Notes: generated by a model not told the origin, from the letters alone. 64,000 nt of DNA from Halococcus agarilyticus (GCF_000334895.1 NZ_BAFM01000006.1:1-64000); one strand, 5' to 3'; positions 42,626 through 51,109 are shown, counted from the stretch's first letter. Program-made: numbers and translations.

Positions 42626-43597
42626 TCAGAGCGCAAGGTCCGTGCCGAGCCCCGTTTCCTGCGCCGCCTCGTAAATCGCCGTGGCCGCGGCGACGTCGAA
42701 CACCGCCGACCCGACGCTCTCGACCACGACGATCTCCTCGGCGGACTCCCGACCCACACCCTCCTCGAACAGCGCCGCCATCGGGACGAAATCGGCAGCG
42801 GTCAGCGACGTTGCGGCGATGTCGCCGGTCGTCGCCGCCTCCTCGGGGACATCCCCGAACACGCGCGCCGCGCGATCGAACACCGCGGGTTCGAGCTCCT
42901 GCATCCCCGACTCGTACGCTCCGATCGCCACCACGAGCGTGCCGGGTCCGAGCGCGTCGGCCGGGAACACCGGGTCGGTGTTCGTGGTCGCCGTCACGAC
43001 CACGTCCTTGTCGCGGACGGCGTCGACGGCGGATTCGGCGGCTTTCGCCGGGATTCCTTCCTCGTCGAGAACGTCGACACACTCGTGTTTCGAGTCGCTC
43101 GGCGAGTAGACGGCGACGCTCTCGACGTCGCACAGCGCGGCAATGGCCCTGGTCTGCCACCGCGCCTGCGCGCCCGCCCCGACGACGCCGATTCGAACTG
43201 GGTCGGTCGCGAGTTCGCGGGCCGCGAGGCCGCCGATGCAGCCGGTTCGCGCGTTGGTGATCCGCGTCCCATCGAGGAAGGCGACGGGCTCGCCGGTGCG
43301 TGCGTCGGCGAGCACGATCTGGGCGTGGAGCGTCGACAGCCCGCGCTCGGCGTTGCCCTCGTGGATGCTGGCGAGTTTCGTCGCGAAGTAGTCCTCACCG
43401 TGGACGTACGCGGGCATTACGAGGCCCGTTCCGAGGGGGTCGTCGGAGTCGAGTCCTTCGCCGACCGGGTAGTGGGGGCGTTCCGGGCGTTCGACCTCCC
43501 CCGCGGCCTGCTTGACGAGCGCGTGCTCGACCTCGCTGGCGAGCGATTCGAGGGCGAGCACCTCGTCGATCTCGGCGTCGGTGAGCACCAGGACCAT
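42626..43597 (-). CDS. Ornithine cyclodeaminase / mu-crystallin family protein
   Basis: The 323-residue dehydrogenase has LVMPAYVHGEDYFATKLASIHEGN at the substrate side, DGTRITNARTGCIGGLAAREL, and an NAD(P) Rossmann GVVGAGAQARWQTRAI. Members include ornithine cyclodeaminase, alanine dehydrogenase (archaeal Ala-DH) and ketimine reductases. Which reaction applies here cannot be told from sequence. A minus-strand ATAAC-type element 26 nt upstream supports ATG 43597. Confidence 0.88.
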   Translation of the reverse strand: MVLVLTDAEIDEVLALESLASEVEHALVKQAAGEVERPERPHYPVGEGLDSDDPLGTGLVMPAYVHGEDYFATKLASIHEGNAERGLSTLHAQIVLADARTGEPVAFLDGTRITNARTGCIGGLAARELATDPVRIGVVGAGAQARWQTRAIAALCDVESVAVYSPSDSKHECVDVLDEEGIPAKAAESAVDAVRDKDVVVTATTNTDPVFPADALGPGTLVVAIGAYESGMQELEPAVFDRAARVFGDVPEEAATTGDIAATSLTAADFVPMAALFEEGVGRESAEEIVVVESVGSAVFDVAAATAIYEAAQETGLGTDLAL

Positions 43598-43870
43598 GCG
43601 TTCGCCTCGCCAGCGACCGGGTTATGGGTTTCCCCGTTCTGGTGGGTAGTGTTCAGATAATCCTAAGAAGAATGCCCCGTCTGGAGCGACTAAAATAGTA
43701 ATTCTTCGCGGGGAAAGTGGCTTCTTCGGTCCGTTTCAACGACGGTGATAATCACATGCTTGTCGACTCATTCGGCCTGCAAAACTCTCGAAAGCCGAAT
43801 GAACATGAGTTACCGTCACAGTGCCGCCAAAATTGTTATTTAAAGGTCATTTCATTGCGAGCGTGGTTTT
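43598..43870. promoter_or_regulatory. A+T-rich leader with two hairpins before the dGTPase module
   Basis: No gene is accepted. An inverted repeat GAAGAAT/ATTCTTC (43667-43673 and 43701-43707) and a perfect 8-bp repeat CATTCGGC/GCCGAATG (43769-43776 and 43794-43801, 17-nt loop) are seen. The second lies about 35 bp before the TATA-like element and is well placed for an operator. A frame starting GTG 43717 overlaps the first gene in another phase and has no family likeness. Confidence 0.5.
43836..43844 (+). promoter_or_regulatory. TATA-like element of the dGTPase module
   Basis: TTATTTAAA is centred about 31 nt before ATG 43871, so transcription would begin within a few bases of the ATG. No Shine-Dalgarno site is present, in keeping with leaderless translation. 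Confidence 0.6.
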
Positions 43871-44143
43871 ATGTCGGAGGAGTATTTAGTGAGTCATGTA
43901 ATGGCCCCGTCGTTCATGCGTCACAGGGAAAGTGTAGGTGAGCTAGACGAAGACATAGCGGCGGAGCTCATGGATCTGATAGAGGAAAACCCAGCAAAAC
44001 CCTGGACAATCGTTTCAAGAGTTTCTAATCAGTTAGACCAGAATCCGGACCAAGTTCGCGAAACGCTCCGGCAGCTAACGCTCCAAGGAGAAGTCACTCC
44101 CACGGCGGATGGCGACCTCCGAAAAGCTCTCGTCGAAGCGTAG
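43871..44143 (+). CDS. Small winged-helix-like protein next to dGTPase
   Basis: The 90-residue product starts MSEEYLVSHVMAPSFMRHRES. The segment DIAAELMDLIEENPAKPWTIVSRVSNQLDQNPDQVRETLRQLTLQGEVTPTADGDL reads as a winged helix (three helices and a wing), like MarR/PadR-type or FaeA-like small regulators. The family is not certain. It lies 8 bp before the dGTPase gene, so it is translated from the same transcript. It may regulate the operon, sense DNA, or act as a partner of the hydrolase. Its A+T-rich codons match the dGTPase and not the surrounding genes. Confidence 0.65.
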   Translation: MSEEYLVSHVMAPSFMRHRESVGELDEDIAAELMDLIEENPAKPWTIVSRVSNQLDQNPDQVRETLRQLTLQGEVTPTADGDLRKALVEA

Positions 44144-44151
44144 GCCGGTCT

Positions 44152-45864
44152 ATGAATTCTGAGCGCCGATACGGAACACGAATACTGGGTGTTGGAGATA
44201 ACGACGACTCTGAGAATGAGGATCCGGTTGTAGAAATCGAGAAACCGAATACTACGAGCGACAAGCCACAGTCAGAGGATCAGAGCGGTCGATCACCATT
44301 TCAGCGAGACTTAGATCGGATTAAGTATACCAAGGAATTTCGCCGGTTGAAAGATGTCACTCAAGTAGCGCGTGCAGGTGAGTCGTACTTATACCATGAT
44401 CGACTAAGCCACTCATTAAAAGTAGCTCAGGTTGGTCGCCGATTTGCAGAGTATGTTATCCAACAGGAGGAGGGGACGCATACAATTTCTCGTGAACTTG
44501 ACCCAGATATGATTGAAGCGGCTTGCATGGCCCATGACCTTGGTCACCCACCATTCGGGCACCTAGCGGAATCAACACTTGATAAGTTGCTTCAAGAGAA
44601 AACGAATCCTTATCGGAAAGAGAACGATCTTGACCCTACGCTTGGGGAACTCCCCGAGAATCTTGATGCGACCGATGCTGATAACATCGATGCATATCTA
44701 CAAGTGAATTCTGACGAACTTGCAGGTATCCGATTTGAAGGAAATGCACAATCATTGCGTATCCTCACCCGACTCGCGACCCATCGCGATGCGTATACAG
44801 GACTTGCGCTCACTGTTGGCGTCTTGCTGGGTGTTGGAAAGTACCCATACGGACGTGGAGAATGGTTCAACCCAGACGCTCACAAGAGTCTGGACCCATG
44901 GCCAGACGAACCAAAATCGGTTGAGGGATTCTCTAAAGGGAAATTTGGATTCTACGAAGATGATGAGAACATCAACAAGGCGGTAAGGTATGCTGCAGTC
45001 GAAGGGGATGAATCGATTTCCGGTCGAGCAGCCGCAGCAGGAATCATGGATTATGCGGATGACCTCACATATGCTATCCACGATCTAACAGATTTCTATA
45101 TGGACGGGCGACTTCCATTGGACCGGTTGCTCAGGGAAGCGTTCGCAGAACTAGATGAGAAAGATCAGGAAGGCCTTGAAGAAGCAGATTACGAGCAGGC
45201 CCCTCGACGTGAACTTGAAGAACTACACAGAGAACTTGAATACGATGAGGAGATCACGACGCCAACCGAAGTCATAACATCACTAGCCACCTCAGCGATA
45301 ATAACCGGAGAGAATGTATCTCTGCTTAATCCATTTGACGGAACTCCCCAGCAACGGAACGAACTTGAAGCATTCACCTCGTTCCTAATCGAGTATTACC
45401 TCAACCGAATCTACTATGATGATGAATCCGATCACGAGCTGGTAGATACAGATGATGCGTATATCTCGCTCCGATTTGGTGAGCAAGAGTGTGAACTCTA
45501 TCTTTCCGACCGACTCGAGGAACAACTGAGTATCCTCCAACAGATCACAAAGTACTATGTAATTCGCCAGCCCTCATTGATAGCCCAGCAACGCGGGCAG
45601 CAGCGAGTTGTCCGTGAAACATTCGAAGCGCTATACGACGAGGCTAGCAAGGATGACCTCAGCTGGTCAGCGGTTCCTACACCTTACCGTAACTGGCTGG
45701 AAACCGAACATAGCCATGTAGGTAATCTAGGCAACGATGCGGAGAAGAGAGCACGTGTAGTCGCCGATTTCATTACGTCGATGACCGAACCACAGGTTGT
45801 GGCACTCCACAAACGGCTTACTGGGGACAACCCGGGATCACTCCAGAACGAAATTATTCGGTGA
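44152..45864 (+). CDS. dGTPase-family HD-domain hydrolase
   Basis: The 570-residue protein is a deoxynucleoside triphosphate triphosphohydrolase. The metal site can be read: His in DRLSHSLKVAQ, His-Asp in AHDLGHPPFGHLAE and Asp in MDYADDLTYAIHD. FEGNAQSLRILTRL and YTGLALT/KYPYGRGEW match the dGTPase substrate region. It splits dGTP (or dNTPs) into nucleoside and tripolyphosphate. The N-terminal ~55 residues are acidic and disordered; the insert of about 330-370 is Glu-rich. It is longer than E. coli Dgt (505). Codon use is A+T-richer than its neighbours, which suggests transfer. dGTPases can protect against phage by draining dNTPs; that role here is inference. Confidence 0.88.
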   Translation: MNSERRYGTRILGVGDNDDSENEDPVVEIEKPNTTSDKPQSEDQSGRSPFQRDLDRIKYTKEFRRLKDVTQVARAGESYLYHDRLSHSLKVAQVGRRFAEYVIQQEEGTHTISRELDPDMIEAACMAHDLGHPPFGHLAESTLDKLLQEKTNPYRKENDLDPTLGELPENLDATDADNIDAYLQVNSDELAGIRFEGNAQSLRILTRLATHRDAYTGLALTVGVLLGVGKYPYGRGEWFNPDAHKSLDPWPDEPKSVEGFSKGKFGFYEDDENINKAVRYAAVEGDESISGRAAAAGIMDYADDLTYAIHDLTDFYMDGRLPLDRLLREAFAELDEKDQEGLEEADYEQAPRRELEELHRELEYDEEITTPTEVITSLATSAIITGENVSLLNPFDGTPQQRNELEAFTSFLIEYYLNRIYYDDESDHELVDTDDAYISLRFGEQECELYLSDRLEEQLSILQQITKYYVIRQPSLIAQQRGQQRVVRETFEALYDEASKDDLSWSAVPTPYRNWLETEHSHVGNLGNDAEKRARVVADFITSMTEPQVVALHKRLTGDNPGSLQNEIIR

Positions 45865-46069
45865 TCGCACTTTGATAAAGTAGCTGGTCGTTAGCAGGTT
45901 CTGGTGACCATATCGGAAATGGTCTCTGTGATCAGCACGCCACTCCTGACAACTGCTGAGGGTTTCGGCGGAACCAACCGGACAACTACCTCGGCAGGGG
46001 ACTCCCGACGAACACCGTTTCCGGTGTCGCCAGTAGACTTATTCGGTCACGCGGCCCAAATTCGCCAGC
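45865..46069. other. Intergenic region between dGTPase and DAO genes
   Basis: A short hairpin GACCAT/ATGGTC (45906-45911 and 45919-45924) could end the dGTPase transcript. A TATA-like ACTTATT about 28 nt before ATG 46070 serves the next gene. No gene is seen; composition returns to GC-rich over this stretch, marking the island edge. Confidence 0.45.
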
Positions 46070-47218
46070 ATGAACGTGGTCGTCGTCGGGGGCGGTATCG
46101 TGGGACTCTCGTCCGCGTACGCACTCGCCGAGGCCGGTGCGGACGTGACCCTCTGTGAGAGCGGCTCGCTCGGAACGGGGAGCACCGCCCGCTCGGCGGG
46201 CGGGATCAGAACCCAGTTCTCGACGCCGGTCAACGTCCGTCTCTCGATCGAGAGCCTGCGGGTCTGGGAGGAGTTCGAGACGGAGTTCGGCGTCGACATC
46301 GCCCACCGACGGTCAGGCTACCTCTTCCTCGCGCGCACCCCCGAGACGGCCGATCGGTTCCGCGAGAACGTGGCGATGCAGCACGACCTCGGCGTGGACA
46401 GCCAGTTCCTCTCGCCCAGCGAGGCCGTCGAGCGCTGTCCGGGCCTCGATCCCGACGAGTTCGTCGGAGCGACCTACAACGCTGCCGACGGGTTCGCCGA
46501 CCCGAACCTCGCCGTCCAGGGGTACGCGACGAGCGCTCGGGAGGCCGGCGTCGACATCCGAACGGGGACGCCCGTCGTCGATCTCGTCACCGACGGCGAC
46601 GGGGTCACGGGCGTCGAAACCGACGCCGAACGGATCGACGCCGATTTCGTGGTCAACGCCGCGGGCGCGTGGGCGGCGACCGTCGCCGACCTGGCGGGGG
46701 TCGATCTCCCGATCCACCCGCGCCGCCGCCAGGTCGCGGTCGTCGATCCCAGCCGCCCGGTGGCGGCGGACGTGCCCCTGACGATCGATCTCGAACGGGG
46801 GTCGTACTTCCGCCCCGAACGGGACGGGGCCGCGCTCGTCGGAGGCCACTTCGCCGAGACCGAGTCCGACGTCGATCCGGACGCCTACTCGGACTCGATG
46901 GATCTCGACTGGGCGGCCACGGCGGTCGAACGCGCGGCGGCCTACACGAGCTATTTCGACGGCGACTCGCGCATCCGCCGCGGGTGGGCCGGGCTGTACG
47001 CCGTGACGCCGGATCACCACCCGATCGTCGAGGAAACGATGCCCGGCCTGATCACCGCGGCCGGATTCTCGGGCCACGGGTTCCAGCACGCACCAGCCAC
47101 CGGCCGCCTGGTGGCCGAGCTCTGCACCGACGGCGAGGCGTCGCTGGTCGACATCGAGCCGCTGTCGAGCCGTCGGTTCGAGGACGGCGACGAACCCGTC
47201 GAGCGAAACGTCGCGTGA
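46070..47218 (+). CDS. FAD-dependent oxidoreductase (DAO family)
   Basis: The 382-residue flavoprotein has an N-terminal dinucleotide fold VVVVGGGIVGLSSAYALAEAG, then TARSAGGIRTQFS, typical of sarcosine/glycine oxidase and dimethylglycine dehydrogenase-like proteins, and a C-terminal FAD-closing GFSGHGFQHAPATGRLVAEL. It likely oxidises an N-methyl or D-amino acid; the substrate is not visible. A leaderless promoter is likely (TATA-like 28 nt upstream). It flanks the A+T-rich island on the right. Confidence 0.9.
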   Translation: MNVVVVGGGIVGLSSAYALAEAGADVTLCESGSLGTGSTARSAGGIRTQFSTPVNVRLSIESLRVWEEFETEFGVDIAHRRSGYLFLARTPETADRFRENVAMQHDLGVDSQFLSPSEAVERCPGLDPDEFVGATYNAADGFADPNLAVQGYATSAREAGVDIRTGTPVVDLVTDGDGVTGVETDAERIDADFVVNAAGAWAATVADLAGVDLPIHPRRRQVAVVDPSRPVAADVPLTIDLERGSYFRPERDGAALVGGHFAETESDVDPDAYSDSMDLDWAATAVERAAAYTSYFDGDSRIRRGWAGLYAVTPDHHPIVEETMPGLITAAGFSGHGFQHAPATGRLVAELCTDGEASLVDIEPLSSRRFEDGDEPVERNVA

Positions 47219-47333
47219 CGCCACCGACGGTGCGTCGATCGTCGTTCGGGCTCCGGCGGTCGCACGGCTGCACGAACGGACGGGAGCGGTCGATCACCAG
47301 CACCCTTTTCCGCCGGCTCGTCGTTCGAGCGGT

Positions 47334-47834
47334 ATGACGAACGCGACCCTTCATACCAACCGGGGCGATATCGAGGTCGAACTCCACGACGAGCGCGCGC
47401 CGCGAACAGTTGAAAACTTCGTCGGGCTCGCCACCGGCGAGCAGGAGTGGGAGGACGACGGCGACACAGTCGAAAAACCGCTGTACGACGACGTGGCCTT
47501 CCACCGCGTGATCGAGGGGTTCATGATCCAGGGCGGCGACCCCGACGAATCGGGTCGCGGCGGACCCGGGTACACCTTCGACGACGAGTTCCACGACGAG
47601 CTGCGCCACGACTCGGCGGGCACGCTCTCGATGGCGAACTCCGGGCCCGATACGAATGGCTCGCAGTTCTTCATCACGCTCGACTCCCAGTCCCATCTCG
47701 ACGACCGCCACGCGGTGTTCGGCGAGGTCACCGACGGGATGGATGTCGTCCGCGAGATCGGCTCGGTCCCGACCGACGCGAACGACCAGCCTCAGGAGGA
47801 GGTCGTGCTCGAATCGGTCGAGATCCACGACTGA
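47334..47834 (+). CDS. Cyclophilin-type peptidylprolyl isomerase
   Basis: The 166-residue cyclophilin has the core motifs FHRVIEGFMIQGGDP (catalytic Arg, Phe, Met, Gln), GTLSMANSGPDTNGSQFFITL, and HLDDRHAVFGEV. It catalyses cis-trans isomerisation of prolyl bonds in the cytoplasm; no signal peptide is present. A TTTTC-type element about 28 nt upstream supports ATG 47334. Confidence 0.95.
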   Translation: MTNATLHTNRGDIEVELHDERAPRTVENFVGLATGEQEWEDDGDTVEKPLYDDVAFHRVIEGFMIQGGDPDESGRGGPGYTFDDEFHDELRHDSAGTLSMANSGPDTNGSQFFITLDSQSHLDDRHAVFGEVTDGMDVVREIGSVPTDANDQPQEEVVLESVEIHD

Positions 47835-47891
47835 GACCGGAAAGCGAGACGAGCGAAACACTGATACCGAGTCGGGCAGGTACGCGTGCGT

Positions 47892-48038
47892 ATGGTCGAC
47901 GATACCACGTCGCGCTGTCTGAGCTGTGGGTTCGAAGCCGCGAGCAGGGACAGCTGGGATGCGGTCGACGCACCGCCGCTCGGGACGGTCACGCAGTGTC
48001 CGGACTGTGGAAGCACGGACGTCTACACGCGCGGATAG
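47892..48038 (+). CDS. Tiny zinc-ribbon protein, 48 residues
   Basis: This short frame encodes 48 residues with two CxxC pairs, CLSC near the start (residues 9-12) and CPDC near the end (38-41), spaced as in a zinc ribbon. It fits the group of very small zinc proteins typical of haloarchaea. No family name is certain. It lies 57 bp after the cyclophilin gene on the same strand. Confidence 0.7.
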   Translation: MVDDTTSRCLSCGFEAASRDSWDAVDAPPLGTVTQCPDCGSTDVYTRG

Positions 48039-48129
48039 CGCCGGGGCGGCCGGAGTGTGGCGCTACCGGCAGTGCCGACGGTCGCTACGCGAACGGTAAA
48101 CGGAAAGCGATCGAGGCCGATTTCGGAGT

Positions 48130-48465
48130 ATGGCCGACGAACCCGTCGACCCGAGCGATATCGGCGAGCGCGACGCGCCGCCGATCGCGGAGAAGCCCTA
48201 CAAGATCGTCTTCGAGGCGAACAAGTGTATCGCGGCGGGCAAGTGCGCCGAGGTATCCGAAAACTGGACGATGAACCTCACGAGCGGGATCGCCCAGCCA
48301 GAGTCGTACTTCATCGACGAGGACGACCTCGACGCGAACGTCGAGGCGGCCGAGGTCTGTCCAGCGAAGAAGGACCGCGGCGTGATCCACGTGGTCGATC
48401 GCCGGACCGACGAGGAGATCGCACCCGACCCCGAGGGCGACGGCACGCTCTCGGTCGACTGGTAG
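48130..48465 (+). CDS. Ferredoxin-like protein, probably [3Fe-4S]
   Basis: The 111-residue acidic protein contains CIAAGKC and EVCPAK, three cysteines in the pattern C-x5-C-xn-C-P of [3Fe-4S] or divergent single-cluster ferredoxins, with the usual surrounding ANKCIAAGKCAEV and AAEVCPAKKDRGVI. A fourth cluster cysteine is missing, so a [4Fe-4S] cluster is unlikely. Electron partner unknown. The N-terminal ~20 residues are disordered. Confidence 0.78.
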   Translation: MADEPVDPSDIGERDAPPIAEKPYKIVFEANKCIAAGKCAEVSENWTMNLTSGIAQPESYFIDEDDLDANVEAAEVCPAKKDRGVIHVVDRRTDEEIAPDPEGDGTLSVDW

Positions 48466-48660
48466 GTGGAGCGAGGCCAACACGAATCGATCGGCGCGTT
48501 CCGTTGCGAGGCGCAGCGACGACATCGGAGGTCCCGTGTTCCGACGATTGCGTCGGACGATCGATCTCCGGAGCCGTACGAAGGAGGACGTTCCTTCGTT
48601 GATAGAGACGACCGAAGGATAAGTTTATTCTACGCGGGAGCTCGGTTTTTCGACGCGGCG

Positions 48661-49041
48661 ATGAGGAAAGGACAGCGGTTCGCGTCGGTCGCACTGGGGT
48701 TCGCCGTAGTGCTGACTGCCGGCTCGGCAGTCGTGACCGACGTCGCTGCCTCGCGGGACCCGCAGGCGGAACACGCCGGTGGTCATCCGGGTCCACGCTC
48801 GCTCGGAGTGACGGTCTCCGCGGACGGTGAGGCGCTCGACAACGTCCCCATCACGGTCGTCAACGACAAGACCAACAACCAGGTCTTCAGCGGCTACACG
48901 GACAGCGCCGGACAGATCGACGTCACCCTGCCACAGGGCAAGTACACCGCCGTTGCTCAGGGTCAGTCGAAGAAGGTCAACCTGAACAAGGACCAGAACG
49001 TCTCCTTCGAACTCAGCTCCGACGAGCGGCCCAATGGATGA
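48661..49041 (+). CDS. Secreted protein with carboxypeptidase regulatory-like (Ig) domain
   Basis: The 126-residue protein has a Sec-type signal (MRKGQRFASVALGFAVVLTAG..., cut near VAAS) and a mature beta-sandwich: LGVTVSADGEALDNVPITVVND, GYTDSAGQIDVTLPQGKYTAVAQG, the pattern of carboxypeptidase regulatory-like domains. It may be a surface or adhesion accessory. A TATA-like AAGTTTATTC lies 35 nt upstream of ATG 48661, so a short leader is possible. Confidence 0.7.
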   Translation: MRKGQRFASVALGFAVVLTAGSAVVTDVAASRDPQAEHAGGHPGPRSLGVTVSADGEALDNVPITVVNDKTNNQVFSGYTDSAGQIDVTLPQGKYTAVAQGQSKKVNLNKDQNVSFELSSDERPNG

Positions 49042-49243
49042 CCACCGCCGTTCTCTTCCACCCCCCTCGATCGCTTTTCGAACCCGACTGTCCTGCCGAC
49101 TCACGGACGCCGGGCGTTTCCTCGAGGACCGACCGCGTCGGGATCGCGACGCCAGGGAGCGACCGGCTCGGACCCGTCGCTAATCAGTGTGCTCTCCCCG
49201 TGGATCGAAACCGACTTTTCGGCGAGCGCGTAGGAGCGAACGC

Positions 49244-49328
49244 GCGAGGGTGGCCGAGTCTGGCCAAAGGCGTCGGGCTTAAGACCCGATCTCTCAGGAG
49301 TTCGTGCGTTCAAATCGCATCCCTCGCA
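49244..49328 (+). tRNA. tRNA-Leu (anticodon TAA)
   Basis: The 85-nt class II tRNA has acceptor arms GCGAGGG (49244-49250) and CCCTCGC (49321-49327) with discriminator A. The D arm starts TGGCCGAG. The anticodon stem TCGGG/CCCGA encloses CTTAAGA with anticodon TAA (49280-49282). A long variable arm (TCTCTCAGGAG region) is typical for Leu. No CCA is encoded and no intron is seen. Confidence 0.95.
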
Positions 49329-49355
49329 TTCCACGGCCGATCGCCCCAAGCGACG

Positions 49356-49363
49356 ATTTTATC
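49356..49363 (+). promoter_or_regulatory. TATA-like element deciding the start at 49389
   Basis: A TTTTAT run sits about 29 nt before ATG 49389 but only about 14 nt before the in-frame ATG 49374. As transcription would begin near 49385, the upstream ATG would lie outside the message, so 49389 is the better start. Confidence 0.5.
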
Positions 49364-49388
49364 ACGATTCCCCATGAGCACCCGCACG

Positions 49389-49775
49389 ATGGACTCAGAC
49401 CTCCTCGCCGACGGGCCGGCCGACCGCCTCGTCCGGGTCGCCCGCACCGCGACCGGCGACAGCCTCCGCTCGGTCACCTACTTCACTCGAAGCGACTACG
49501 ACCAGCTCTACCTCCGGGACGATCTCGAACAGGACGCCGACCTGATGAGCTTCATCGGCCACGAGTGGCACGACTTCAAGAACACTCGCAATGCCTACCA
49601 GAACTCCGAGCTCGGCGCGTACCGCCACACGATCCGGGTGTTCGAGAACGGCTATCTCCTCCGGATCACCACCGAGCGAAACGGCGTGTTCGTGACCACC
49701 GACGGGCTGACGATGCAGGACTTCGAGGCGGTGGCGAACGCGGTCACCACCGTTCTAGAGGACCGCAGCGAGTGA
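49389..49775 (+). CDS. Conserved haloarchaeal protein of unknown function
   Basis: The 128-residue protein has MDSDLLADGPADRLVRVARTATG, YFTRSDYDQLYLRDDLEQDADLM and YRHTIRVFENGYLLRITTERNGVFVTTD, a compact alpha/beta pattern found in haloarchaeal proteins of unknown role (possibly the DUF7522 type). No membrane helix, signal or metal site is seen. It follows the tRNA-Leu gene. ATG 49374 is the alternative start. Confidence 0.7.
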   Translation: MDSDLLADGPADRLVRVARTATGDSLRSVTYFTRSDYDQLYLRDDLEQDADLMSFIGHEWHDFKNTRNAYQNSELGAYRHTIRVFENGYLLRITTERNGVFVTTDGLTMQDFEAVANAVTTVLEDRSE

Positions 49776-49825
49776 TCGGGCACGGGTGACGACGTGCTTT
49801 TGCACGCGAGGGGCGAACCGACCGC

Positions 49826-50326
49826 ATGACCGACCCATCCACCGACGGGTTCGACAGTCATGGGGCGTTCGAGTCACAGGGCGACGGGTTCTCACTCACC
49901 ACCGTCCCGTTCGACAGTCACGCCGAGGCCACGGACGCCGAGTACCGGATCGTCGTTCGGGTGCCGACGCTCGACGCCACCACCGAAGAATCGGTCGCCG
50001 AGGCGGTGCGGGAGGGCTGGTTCGAGACGTTCGAGCGGCGGGTCGCCGACGCGCCTGGCGTGACGCGCGCGGCGATCGACGTGCCGGCACCGACCGTCGA
50101 GCGCGACGCCGACACCGTGCGGGTCGCGTTCGCGTTCGAGCACGACGACCCGGCGAGGGCGGCCGACGCCGCGAAGGCGCTCGCGGAGTACGTCGAGGGC
50201 ACCTACGTCGAGGGGATCGTGCCCGGTTACACCTACGAGCCGCCGGTCGCCGACCTGCTCACGCGGGCGCGTCGACACGGCGACGAGGGCGACGGAGAGG
50301 GATCGAGCGGTGCGATGCCGCTTTGA
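49826..50326 (+). CDS. DUF5813-like haloarchaeal protein
   Basis: The 166-residue acidic protein has a disordered start, then FSLTTVPFDSHAEATDAEYRIVVRVPTLDATTEESV, a mid helix EGWFETFERRV, and TVRVAFAFEHDDPARAADAAKALAEYVEGTYVEGIVPGYTYEPPV. The pattern fits DUF5813, restricted to haloarchaea and of unknown role; the assignment is from memory. A TTTTG-type TATA element 26 nt upstream supports the ATG. Confidence 0.7.
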   Translation: MTDPSTDGFDSHGAFESQGDGFSLTTVPFDSHAEATDAEYRIVVRVPTLDATTEESVAEAVREGWFETFERRVADAPGVTRAAIDVPAPTVERDADTVRVAFAFEHDDPARAADAAKALAEYVEGTYVEGIVPGYTYEPPVADLLTRARRHGDEGDGEGSSGAMPL

Positions 50327-50360
50327 GAGCGAGGAAGGACGAGTCGGACGTCGAACCGAG

Positions 50361-51050
50361 TCAGGCGTCGCCGGCCGCGCGACTCGCATCGCCCGCGATG
50401 ATCCGGCGGACGTCGCCGAGCACGCCGAAGTCCGCGAGCGCCACCACCCGGTCGCCCTCCTCCAGGGAATCGTCGGCGTGGGGCAGCCCGAGGGGCGAGC
50501 CCTCCTTCCCGAACGCGAGGAGTCGCGCGTCGCCGGGCAGTTCGAGCTCGCTCAGGGTGTACCCGCGGGTCGGCGAGTCGCGCGTGATGGTGAACTCCAC
50601 GAGCTGGAGATGGTGGGCGATGTCGGCGATCGCGCGGATCGTTCCCCCCAGGAGCGCGTTCTTCGCGCCGATCGCGCCGAGGCGCTCGGGGTAGACCACC
50701 TCGTCGACCTCCGCGGCGTACTTCCGGTAGACACCCTCGTACTCGTCGTTGTCGATGCGCATCACGGTGCGACACCCCCGTGATTTGCCGATCAGACACG
50801 CCATGACGTTGGTGATCACGTCGCCGGACAGCGCGCCCACCGCGTCGGCCTCCTCGATCCCGGCGTCGACGAGGTCCTCCTCGTTCGCCCCGTCGCCGTC
50901 GAGGATGTCGACGATCTCGAGGCGGTCGCCCCAGAGCCGTTCGAGCTGGTCGGGGTCGTTCTCGATCACGGTCGCCTCGTGGCCCTCCTCGGCGAGCACC
51001 CGCGCGGTCCGCAGCCCGACCCGGCCGGCACCCACGATGACGAATCGCAT
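50361..51050 (-). CDS. TrkA/KtrA-type potassium uptake regulator
   Basis: The 229-residue protein has an N-terminal Rossmann fold, FVIVGAGRVGLRTARVLAEEGHEATVIENDP (intact GxGxxG and acidic end), and a C-terminal TrkA-C (about 145-220). It would bind NAD(H) or nucleotide and gate a TrkH/KtrB-type K+ channel. No membrane subunit is next to it. A minus-strand GGTTATTGGG 27 nt before the ATG supports the start. Confidence 0.9.
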   Translation of the reverse strand: MRFVIVGAGRVGLRTARVLAEEGHEATVIENDPDQLERLWGDRLEIVDILDGDGANEEDLVDAGIEEADAVGALSGDVITNVMACLIGKSRGCRTVMRIDNDEYEGVYRKYAAEVDEVVYPERLGAIGAKNALLGGTIRAIADIAHHLQLVEFTITRDSPTRGYTLSELELPGDARLLAFGKEGSPLGLPHADDSLEEGDRVVALADFGVLGDVRRIIAGDASRAAGDA

Positions 51051-51109
51051 ACCACCCGTACACCGAGGACCCCCAATAACCTTACTCCGCTCCGGGATCG
51101 GCCCGCCGG

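Noticed and set aside
43717-43941. GTG-started 74-codon frame in the dGTPase leader
   Set aside because: It overlaps the winged-helix gene in another phase, spans the TATA-like element and has no family likeness.
48130-48465. A [2Fe-2S] plant-type ferredoxin
   Set aside because: Only three cluster cysteines are seen and the C-x4-C-x2-C spacing is absent.
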